From NCBI GenBank assembly GCA_949317995.1, contig OX439041.1:43819269-43883268 (forward strand): 64,000 nt of DNA. The letters run 5' to 3'. The position numbers were made by a program, and so were the translations under genes. Origin of the DNA: Acholoe squamosa. Its lineage: Eukaryota; Annelida; Polychaeta; Phyllodocida; Polynoidae. The notes under the pieces were generated by a model. It searched no databases. It was given only the letters and a program-made list of their open reading frames with translations, and was not told the DNA's origin. Shown here piece after piece: positions 27,101 to 39,100 of this stretch; position 1 is the stretch's first letter, and every line of letters starts with the position of its first letter.

Positions 27101-30100
27101 ACAGTGGCAACCAATCACGTTATGTGTAAGATTAGTAAAGGCGTAGAGGTGAATCGGCAAAAACACAAATTTATAGGTCTGGGTTACCAGGTATGTAGAA
27201 TTCTATAGGATTATAGGGCCGGTCAGTCGGAAAATAGGCCAGTGGAATGCCCCCTTTAGATACAATGCACCTTACTAAATGTAATCAATTAATGTATCAA
27301 TTAAGAGTCCCATTGTACTCAGAAAAGCATTATGTTTTCCTCTTAGTCTGAAAGCTACACTAAAAGCTACCCCAAAAGATAAAACATGTATACTCCCAAG
27401 TCACCCCGAAAGATAAAACACGAATAAGGATGTCACAAATGTATGGAGCGCTGAAGCAAACATGCACAAAAAATATTTTATGTTTTCACACCCGCTAGAA
27501 CGTTCTTGCGGCTGCAAAAAGGATTCTTTAAAAAAAAAACACTCCGGGTTGCTATAACATGTCCATATATCTCAAGAACTCTCTTGCGTCCGCAAGAATT
27601 TGGTTTTTGCGGCCACGAGCATATTTTTTTAAGAGGAAGATTATTTTTTGGGAGAAAATACAAATTATTATTTGTTCATATCCTATCGAAGGCTTCATAC
27701 TAATGGGATTAATAAATCTTTGAAATTAACAAGAATTCTCTGCGTCTTTTTTTGTCCTTGCCAACATGTTCACACTATATATAGAATAAGAGAATTTATG
27801 GAGGCCTGAAAGAACATGGTCTTTTATTGTGATACTGATATAATCTGATTCTGCCTTGGCGCTGGACCCCTGTAGGTGCTAAGCATAATATGTTTTTACT
27901 TTGGGTTGTTTTAGCTTTGGACTTGATGCAGTGTAAGCAATGGACTAATGAAAGGCTTGCTATATAGCTAGCATATTGCGGTTTGTTAACGGTTATTCCC
28001 TCCACATTTGGGTGCAGATCCCTGGAGATAGGAAATACCGTAACCCATTATACCTCATATCAGGTGCTGATGCACCTCTGAGTGGTTTTCTGTTAACAAA
28101 TTATGGGTCAGATACCCAATTGCAAAAATTGCATTTAAATATAATCTCATATCTGTCACATGTTACTCCATAAGTTGTTTTATTTCCATAGAATGATCTC
28201 GGTCTCAGCTTGGCAGTATGAGAATGACATTCAGTCATATTGCCTCATGTGTCCTTTCTTTCTTGTTCCTCTTGAATCTCCATATTATATCAATTTCCCT
28301 TGAGAAATTAGCCAATATCGGAAAATGTCTACCTGATAACTGAACACAGGGTGGTATCTCTGATTTTCCAATATGCAATAACTGTGACTTACCATAGTGT
28401 AACAGTGTTATAGGGAGCTTATACGTTCAGTAGAGTATGGCAAACTACATAAGGAACTCAAACAACTTAATCAGGCTTATCCACCCAGAATGTGGTAAGC
28501 AGACTCATGTTCCTCAGCCAATCAGAGAGACTGTTTATACCTGTACTATAATGGCCCTGAATCTGGTCAACTTAAACACCAGGGTCTCAAATAGGTTCCT
28601 GTCTTGAATAGCCACCTGAGTAAGAGGGTATTCAAATCGATCATAAACACTAAAAGCTCTATCTCAAACATCAGCCAGCTTCATATTTATAAAGATCAGG
28701 GATAGGGCCTACTGGAGTTTTGAAATTTATTAGCACTGGGGTGCTTAAGTCGACCATTACGGCATACACGTGTATAATGGCAATTAAACTAGATGTTGTT
28801 AGATTCTCGTTTGAATTTTATGGGCCATGAACGAAAGATCTTTTGGGACCTTCTATCTAAAACTCTTTTTCTAGCTAGCTTTCACGCCCATATATACATC
28901 GAAAATCATGAGAATCATTCCTAAACCTCTTTCCAAACTATCACTGGAGTAACAAATCTCTCACATGGAGGAGAAACTTATATATAATACAGCTTAAAAC
29001 TTGTTCAGACTTGTAAATAGATCTGGGAACAGATTGAATATTACTAATAGAGAACTTAGGGAAGAACTATTTGTCAATAGTTATTTCTCTTTATTGGAGC
29101 AGAGTGTCTCGCCGCTTTTCAAAATATATTTTTGTAACTTATATTACATAAAAGATAATCAAAATAATTATATGGATATGTATACATCACAGATATAGTA
29201 CGAAATTACAAAGCAGTATTTTGTCACATTGATATTGGTTGTCATATTATAGAAGAGGCAGGTTCAGCCAACTTACCATAGATAAAAGTGTAACAATAAG
29301 ATAATTCATGTAACGTACATAGTGTGTGATTGTCATGAACATTCTCTTGTACAGAGCAGATCCCCCCTCTACCAGACGTATTATAGTCTATGCTACTGTT
29401 ACCATAACTTGAGAATAATCATTCTTTTTTAGTTATACAGTTCAGTAGGTTTGTATAGCTTCTGCTTAGTGTGAGGCATCAGAAACTCTGCAAAATCAGG
29501 AGAGAACCTGGCTTGCTTACTATTAGTGAATGTCATTCAGAGTAGTCAGCATCCTCTTTGATAGAACTGGTGATACTGAAAGGAGTGGCTTCCAGCAGTT
29601 AAAGTTATCGTTTTGTGTGATCCAGTTGCTATGGGGGAGAAATACCCTGGCACTTCACTTTCCGCACATCATTTTCACAAATTCTGAAAAAAGGATTTAA
29701 AACCATATGATTAGAGAGAATGTTGCACATGAAAATTCAGAATTTGAACAGATCACAGATGCACACACAATATTGGCATGCGATCTCAACATCGTTATAC
29801 TGTTACATGAATTTGAGTTACAAATTATTGAGAGAAAGTCTCAATTCAGTTAAGCAGAAAATCTAACTTAATAGTCAGATGATGCCTGATGTCCAACATG
29901 TTCTTTAGTTGTATGATAGGCAGAGGAAAACAAGAACTATACCTATACTCACGAAATCTTCCTTTTCTCTAATAATATGGTTCAAATTGCCATCGTGAAC
30001 TGTGAAATGTCTACTCACCGTGATAGTTAATATGGCCATCACCATCAACATCAGCTTCTGCAATCATTTCATCTACTTGCTGATCTGTTAGCCTCTCACC

Positions 30101-33100
30101 AAGATTTGTCATGACGTGACGTAGTTCTGAAGCTGAGATGTAGCCATTAGCGTCCTTGTCAAATACTTTGAATGCTTCGGCCATTTCCTCCTCTGGGTTA
30201 CTATTCTTCATCTTTTCAGCCATCATCTTGCAGAACTCGGGGAACTCGATGCTGCCACTAGCTGAAAAAGTAATGTTTTAGTTTATAAAAAGTTGCCCAC
30301 TACAATTGCCCTCAGATAATGATTGAGAAATGTCCTATGGATATGTCATCCAAGTGAATAAAACCTTATAAGGATTGTGCATATAGGCCGCCCTATGAAC
30401 GAAGAGGATAATTTTATATTCTAACATTTACATCTGACAATGCTCTTGTCAGATTGAAATGAAATTCTAGGAATTTGAAAAAAACAAAACATTATACATA
30501 ACATTTTTCAATGTGAACTAATAATTTCTTTATATACATAGCATACACGACTTACTAGAGTAGATATTTCTTTCAGACCACAGATACAATTCCTGTCTTA
30601 GGCATTAACATGTGATTATAAATCAGCTCTTACCATCACCATCCACCTCATTGATCATTTGCTGGATTTCTGCCTCTGTAGGGTTTTGACCTAAAGATCT
30701 CATGACAATGCCCAATTCCGAAGATGAGATAGAACCGTCTCCATTCTTGTCAAATAGGGTGAACGACTCTTTTAACTCTGTAAAATTGAGGGAAAGTAGC
30801 ATGGTTTCTCGTGTTTGAGTTGGTGTTTGTGTATTCTGCTTGGTAATAATCTTATTAACTCAAAAAGAGTTATAGGAGACGACTATGGGTCCCCTCATTT
30901 TCAGTCATTTTGGTGGTGTGAATAAGTTTTTTAAAAAAATGGAAATTTTATATATAAGAGGCAGAGTTACTTAATGAATTTGTAGTGCCATTAAAGGAGG
31001 AGATGTAGGGGTCTTGCAGTAAAAGGTATTTCAGCACCAACTATTGTAAATTTTGAGTAATTGTCTATATTCTACAGAGTCAGTTTGTTGGCAGCTATAA
31101 AACACTTTTTGCCTGCAATGGTAAAGGTATATGATATTGATCCATGTATCAACTTTCCCGCCTTTTTTGGCAATGTGGTGCGAATGTGGCAGTTTTGGCG
31201 GGAGTTGTGCAAATAGTGGCTGGGTGGTGCCAATAACCTGGGTGAGGGAGTGCTGATGTCAGACCACAAGCTAGACTTGCTGAAGGCTATTGATTTATTT
31301 CTTTTTGAGTTATGAGCAATGCACATTGCTGCCCTATATTATTTTTAAGAAAAGCAATGTAGAGGTATTTCCATCCGAAAGGGCATTACACAGGGCTAAA
31401 GCTCAGGAGACAAATCTCGTGGAATTTATGTTATCTTTACATGCAAAAAACTCAGATTTACATAAAAGATGTCTTTTGAATGACTTGTTTCCCAAGGGAA
31501 AGAGCCCTTCCATTCATTAATTTTATAAGACTTAACACTAGATCCTTTAAAAGAGAATCAGTATCTTAAGATTATTTTGTATTGTTTCGGTAGAGTTTGA
31601 ATGTCCTTCTGCCTCTACACTTATACGAGACTGCTGATTTTGTTATGCCTTTTGCTGTATTGCAGTGGTACATGAGTGTTATGTTCCCAGGGACAAATTA
31701 CCAGATATACAATGAGAACGTTTTCAAAGACTCGTTTGTCAATGCATTCCCTACAAATACCAAGTCAGGTGATATGTATAATTAAATCAACCAGTACCCA
31801 AATGACTTTCTGTACAAAATAGAATTAAATAAAAAAAAAGAAACATGCAATTTTGGTATACATGTAGAGGTTGTTTATAACCATTAGTAAAAAGGGCTTT
31901 ATTTCTCCCTACCTTCCATCTGCCCATCTGTCAGTGTGTCGGCCTGAAAGTAAAAGATGGCAAGTACTTAGAAGTTGTCACCAGCTTTACAGAACACAAT
32001 GAAGGATAGATATATCAGTATACCACAAGTACGTCGTGCTTAGGTTCACTTCATTTGCTAGAAGATTGTAATGAAACTCCAAAACCTTAAGCATTGGGTC
32101 TCAGCATTTGACAAAGGATTGGAGAATCACAATTTATATAAACAGCCTACTTCTCTCCTATTGTTAAGTCTTAAAAACATGTGTGATATCAAGTCACCGC
32201 GACATATATGTTTCATGCTAATATTGTACTTGTACGTGTATCGATAATAAAGGAAAACCAAAAATATCAATCTAAAAATTGGAGTTGGGGTAATACTTCA
32301 GCAGGTCTGTGCTCATCTCTTCATAGAAGAATAAGAACCAGATATATGTAAAGGTGTCAATTCTCCTACTTCTTATTTAGAAGGGTTGAAGGGCTTCCGT
32401 CCTACTTGGTGTGCATTTGCTTGTTCAAATATATAAATTTCCTCCAGAAGATTTACAAAAATTCAAATCTTTCTTACTCTATTTCTTTCCACCACCAATG
32501 TCTGAATTTGTACACAGGAGAACAATTATTGTGCACGAATACATGCCAAGGCTAGTTATACGTGCCTTTATATGAGTAACTGATTTACTTATATACTCTA
32601 ACTATGACTTACCATTTTGTAGCACTGCTATGTAGCTCTTATACCTTTAGCTGCGTGTGGTGGACTGCATAAACAGCTCTAAACAGTCTTAAAATCACCC
32701 CTCTGCAGAATATGGCAACCTGGCTTATGTCAATATTCCTCAGCCAATCAGAGTACATATTAGACTTATATGTTCTCTGTGAGTAAAGCTTATTGACCCA
32801 ACTCTAGCTCTATTTTCACAGCCCACTTCATCTGGACCTCTACTCAGAGCTAATTTTCACTCTTACCCTTTAAGGACTGGCTAATGCCTTAATTATTATT
32901 TTCATTGATGCCAGGATGTACGCCTGCAACATGCTGACCCTGATGTGTTGGTATGGTGCACCAATGCAGCACTGGTGAACTACTCGCCAGCACTGTATTG
33001 GTTCATCTTAAGTGCAAAGGAAAATGACCCGAAAGAAATCATGCTGTACACAAAGGGTTAAAGGGAAGAATTGTAAATACCGTAATCTCTAGCGTAGAAG

Positions 33101-36100
33101 GTGCACCCCCAACTCAGGGAAGGCAGATCCGCATAGAAGGCGCATCTGCTGCTCCTGAGTCTAATATTTGAAAAACCTGTGTATAAGGCGCACCCCTAAC
33201 TCAAGGAGCATGGTCCACACAAAGGACCCAACCCAAAGGGGCATTTCAAATATTGTCTGCATTTACCAATACCCCAACTGGTCATGTGTTTTCTTTAACC
33301 AAAGAAAAGGTGTAGTCTATACCATGGTGCTCTATATTCCCTTAAACTGCTGAATGAAACATGCCATTCTGCTCACCATAAATGTGTTTGGAAATGTGTG
33401 TACACTCCACTCACTGAGAGCTTTGTTAATTACACTATTGACCTTTTAATCAAGAGAATCCATGCAGCATTATAATCAATAATCCTGTCATAGTGTGTGC
33501 TGCCACCTGGTGTTATTTTAGGAATCATTTAACTCATTAACTACTATATTGATGCCAATTGTCTTCATATGCCCCACAACTGATGTTATTTGGCATCATT
33601 TTGAAAGGTACAATACTGTTCATTTTTTGAAAGAAATAATCCTCTGATTTGCATTATTTGTTAACAAGTTATAGATAAGACAGTTTCAAACCAAATTTGT
33701 TATTTGTTCATATCATACCCTCCCATTGATTATCTAGGCTCACACTGTTATAACAGGGAAATAGGCCCGTCTTCTAGAGACATGGCATGCTGGGATACCA
33801 GTAGTTTGTAATGTAGAGAATAGAGAATGACATACAGCTCATACAACACCAGGTGGAAGCACACACTATGGCAGGATTATTGATTATAATGCTGCATGGA
33901 TTCTCTTGATTAAAAGGTCAATAGTGTAATTAACAAAGCTCTCAGTGAGTGGGGTGTACACATATTTCCAAACACTTTTATGGTGAGCAGAATGGCATGT
34001 TTCATTCAGCAGTTTAAGGCTATTTAGAGCACCATGGGTTAGACTACACCTTTTCTTTGGTTAAAGAAAATACATGACTCTGTGTACATCTATCTGGTTT
34101 GGAGCCGGGAGGCGTGGCGCAGTCGGTAGCGCGTCCGCTCACAGGCCGTAAGGTCGTGGGTTCGGTTCCCGGCCCGGCCGGGGCATAGTGGTGGTTCCAA
34201 ACGTCGCCGTAAGGTGTCGTTTGAGTTCCTCCCTGCTCTGGCTAGGCTGTGCTGGAAAGTCTCTCGGCGGTCATGGCAGACAAATGACTTGAAACAGGCC
34301 TGTCCATCTCTCACTATGCCTATGTAGTGACGGATGTTAAAGAACCATTGCCTCGGTAAATGTGTAGGGGCGTGATTTCTACCTTAGCTCCCTCTAGTGT
34401 ACGGGTCCGGGTTTCACGCCACGGGACCTCTCACCCTCGACGTGTCCTTGAGGCACATAGGTGAGGTTTAAATTCAAAGCAAGCTGGTTTGGAAAGTGGA
34501 GGTACCCTGCGTATAAGGCGCACCCCCAACTCAAGGCAATTACCCTCCCGCGTATAAGACCCAGTCACAATCTGATTCGCGTATAAGACGCGCCTTATAC
34601 GCGGGAGATTACGGTACTTCAGCAGAATGGTCTGAAATTAGTAGTACCTTGGAAATAAGTCCTAAAGCCATCAAAGATCTTCACTAACAAATGAATTAAT
34701 TCAAGATAGGAATAAGGTATTTTGTCTTAAGCAATGAAAGTATGGTCGTTGTGCATTAGTCATAGTACATTGTTACATAAGAAGATTGCTTTTTGTGACC
34801 TCTTTGTGCCACATTAACTGCTTGGATATGACGTTTGTATAGGGTACTCTAGCGGGGATTGAGGGCCTGGTATAGTTTCCATATGGGCCTGTACTATATA
34901 CTATAAAAGGGATCAGGTAAATAGGAACTGGGAGGTTAATTGTAACATTTAGTCTATAGTTGGTAGTCAGTAGCCAAGATGCAGGATTTCAGCAGACATG
35001 GCATTTGGTCAATTTATTACTGTGGCCTGGGCCTAATGGATTACTGTGGCCTGGGCCTAATGGATTACTGTGGCCTGGGCCTAATGGACTACTGTGGCCT
35101 GGGCCTAATGGATGGTATTTTTATGTTAGGATTCCTTAGGGAGTGATCATTTTTTAACAACAGGGGGGGGCCGGTGGGTTTGAGGGGGGGGGCAGAATTT
35201 TTTCAACCCCTTGACCGGGGGGGTCAGAATTTTTTCAATACCTCTGATGGGGGGGGCAAAATTATTTCACCTGTTTTCAGTGGAAAACCCCGCGCGTTAC
35301 TATAGGCTAAAAGGGGACGTTCGCGCGTGATTTTTGTCCCTTATGGGGGGGGTCGAAAAAATTTTACCCCCTCGAGAGGGGGGGGTCGAAATTTTTTTCG
35401 CGCGTCCACACGCAAACCCACCAGCCCCCCCCCCCTGTTGTTAAAAAATGATCACTCCCTTAGATGAGAAGATACATGTACAGTGAACCCCCGCGTATAA
35501 GCCGCACACGCCTATAAAGTATAAGCAAATGTTCAACAATTATGTCACTGCTTAGGGGGTTGGGGGTCTTTGGGTTCCAGTGACAAAGCTGTATTTGTTC
35601 CATACAAAAACTTGACAAGGGGTTGGGTGGGTCCTGAAAATGCCAAAACAAAAACAGTGACATAATTGTCTATATATCGTCATGTTAGTGCAACAAGGTT
35701 GTATCTGCATATTTCAAGTTTTGCCGGAGAGGTAAAAAGAAGTGCTACAAATTACAATTACTATAGCATCAAGTCGACACAACCTTATTGACTGGTGCCT
35801 GTATTAAAGCACACAACACTACAGAGGCGTAGGAAGCAAATCTTCTTTGGGGGGGGGGGCCGGTGGGGGCCCCACCTCGACATCCTTGAATTGTCGGCTC
35901 AAGCGCAATAGTGCCTATACATACCTATATAAAATTTGTATAGGAAAGTAATTTTTGATGAATTTTAGATCTGGTTTGAGGCCCAGGCCCCCATTTCCCT
36001 ATCCCATTACTATATGAAACTGATTTAAGATGGAAAGTTTTAGCTTCTTGTTCAATTCATTATAAATTCTTGGTAAATTTTTGGGGGGGCCCAGACATAC

Positions 36101-39100
36101 TCAGGCCCCACCTCCTTTATGATTGGGGGGGCCCAGGCCCCCCTGGCCCCCCCCTTTTCCTACGCCCCTGCACCATAGACAGAGCTGCAGTACTTTTATA
36201 CTAGGTATATAATGATTAATATATATGTTAAAACAGAAGAAAACTCAGTTTTGCCATAATGTCAGTTACAACCTTGTTACACTGAGGCAACCATACAAAA
36301 CCCCTTGGCCACACCCTAAATTCAGGGACACGGGAACGTTCAACAATTTCGTCACTGCTTAGGGGGTGGGGGGTCTTTGGGTTCCTCTATCAGGGTTCCC
36401 ATAGGTCAGTGAAAATCAGGGAAAATAAAGTGGTTAGGGAAAGTCAGGGAACTTCACAAAATTTTACATTGATTCAGGGAAAGTCAGGGAAAATCTGTCA
36501 AATTGGATCACTTCTGTTTGATTTTATACAAATCTCCCCTGAGTGCATTCAAATATTATTTCCAAAGATTGCAGTTTTTTTCTGAAGGTAAGGTTTTGAT
36601 TTGCTATTGATAACTTTGTTATTCCTCTTCAAAATTACACCCTTGGTATAGATTTATTGGTAAACGTTGGTATCTCATATTCTGCTGCGCTATGATTTGG
36701 TCAGGGAAAATAATTATTTTTGGTGAGGGAAAGTCAGGGAATTTCAATCTCAGATTTTTGTGGGAACCATGTCTATATGTTCCATACAAAAACAGTGACA
36801 AGGGGTGGGTGGGTCCTGAAAAATGCTTAAATGACAGTAACATAATTGTTGAACGTTCCCCATCCTATAAGCGGCACCAGGGGCCTTTAATGGTCTATAA
36901 GCCGCGGCTTATACAGAATGGTTTTACGGTACTGACATATTCTAGACAGTTTCTGACACTTTTAGAGTTTGATCGGTATACATTGGAATGCATGTTCATC
37001 CCTCTGTGTTAAAAGGAAGATCCTGAAGCGTGCATCATTTTGCCTATTGTTGAATTAATTCATGTTTCCATTCTTTTTCTTTTTTTTTTTTTTGGTGTGC
37101 CGATGCAGTACTGGCAAGTTAAACACCACCCAGTAAATGTCACATCTTCTTGTCTTCTACAGTAATGGAATACGTCCCACGTGGTGAGCTGTTCGCAGCG
37201 TGGCGCCACCTGGACTCCTTCAGTGAAAATCTGGTCCGCATCTATATTGCTGAACTAGCAATGGTTCTAGGTGAGTACATAGCTAGATCCTAAGTTTCAT
37301 TTGAAATACTTCACTATTCAAAAGATTATATGAGTGAACTAAAATCCCCCTTCATTCAATTGCCCAACCTAGAATTGCCTGTGCATAAGAGACAGGTTAG
37401 GTACATGACTAAAGTAGGTAACATATAGAACGATCCAAACTGACGGTTTCTTGAATTGAGGCACGCCCTCATCTCAAGGAATAAAGCAGTACCTTCTTTT
37501 TGGATCAGTTAGAGTGTACCTCTAAATCAATTCCTTGTGATTGAAAGTTATTTGTCTCAAAACAGCCATGTTTTAATAGCTATTTTGATGACTTCGTTAT
37601 GGAGAAAGACATGGCGTTTCTCCATGCCCTCGTAGACTATAAACCTATTCTTTACCAAACTATAGAGAATCTCTTTACAGCATGAAATATAATTTTATAG
37701 TGTACTCCTTGGATGACTGATTGTTTCTGTATTGTTTCCTCCATCACATTCCTACAGACTTCCTACATCACTCAGGGGTGATCTATCGAGATCTCAAGGT
37801 AACCATGGAAACAAAGATGGCCGCCTGCATGAATATTGATATAGCCCTACTAATATCACACTGCCTTTTCTTTTTTTTGCCAATGCCTGTCTTGCACAAT
37901 TCTGTCATACCTAATTAATAGTGCGTTTCTGCCATGTAGTACCTTTGTTTAGAGTTAATGTGGAAGGGGGGGGGTGCTGTGTTATTGGATGCCATCCATC
38001 ATTGCAGAGCCCGACCACACAGAACGGGAAATGTCCCTTCATTTTCAACTGTTTTTATATTTATTTATTGTTTGAAAGTATTTCTGTATGGTAATAGGAG
38101 GTGCATTAATCTCAACTGGTGTTCCCAAATATTTCATGTATATTTTGGTTATCGCATAAAATACACGCTGCTTATACCATACTAATGATACTAACGGCAC
38201 AGGTTGTTTGTTATGCATGACTAGCAATATTACACACGGGACGTCTGGATGGTTATTTTCATATTTCCTACTTTTATTTTTTTACACGTGTCAGGGTATC
38301 ACTATGAATATGGATTCGAGCCGTCAGGTTTTATTATGATGCAATATGACATATATTTATTAAGAGTTTTCATTGGTATGGCCTAAAATAGACATTTAGT
38401 GATTCTCACACATTTCATTTTTGGTAAACGTCAGTGAATTAGTCTCTCTTTCAAGTAGACCCTTGTTTATCCTTTTCAATCCTATTCAGCTCAATAGAAA
38501 CTTGGCACACATTCTGTTATTTCATAATCTCATAACAGTATATATCTTGAGAGAAACCTAGGGCAGAAAGAGTGGATGCATTATCTATTCTTGCTCCATC
38601 AGACCCAAATGACAAACCCATTACACAAACCTAGAATAAGGCGGGTCTGACTAAAATTGCACAACATCACTTCTATGACACATTCTGTGACATTTTCTTA
38701 ACACTTACTACAATAGGTAACAAAAATGAAATAGGGTAGAGTGACCTTGAGTCGTCCAGGTACCTTGAGTCGGCCATTTTGCTTGGTTTTGGGCACAAAA
38801 TGAAGGTGAGACTGAATATATTAGTATATTTTAAGCTATTTGCACTGATGCTATATAGCAAGATATGCTATAAGCCATCTTAGCATTTCTTTGGAATATA
38901 AGTCTAGCACCTTCCAGGAGCTCTGGATGACACTAGGGTTTGTAAATTATTCTTGAAATCAGATATAGGTTTCCAATGATTTTCCAGCAACAAAATGATA
39001 GATTAGTGATAATGTGATATTGAACAAGTAACAGAGTTAAACCTAACTAAAATTGAAATAAAGCATTGCATTCATACTCTGGAAACATCATTTAACTTGA

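Larger units (their letters stand above)
35478..36932. mobile_element. Composite region bounded by TATAAGCCGC-type ends
   Basis: The left end GTACAGTGAACCCCCGCGTA and the right end TTTTACGGTAC are partly complementary, each next to TATAAGCCGC words. A CAACAATTATGTCACTGCTT-like block occurs at about 35533 and 36341, with its inverted form at about 36830-36855. A hAT-like MITE (35822-36170) and a CAGGGAAAGTCAGGGAA repeat element (about 36395-36775) are nested inside. The boundaries are uncertain. Confidence 0.4.
24131..37162 (+). other. 13-kb kinase intron hosting two minus-strand genes
   Basis: The largest intron in the window holds two calmodulin-like genes on the opposite strand (25432-28395 and 29655-32615), followed by a dense transposon cluster (33078-36932). 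From 24131 to about 25430 I see only AT-rich sequence with T-runs; two plus-strand TTTATT words could be minus-strand poly(A) signals for the nested gene but are not distinctive. Confidence 0.8.

Noticed and set aside
34104..34175. Possible functional tRNA gene
   Set aside because: The A and B boxes are good, but the cloverleaf is not closed by a matching acceptor stem, and the sequence continues into a SINE body with a target duplication.
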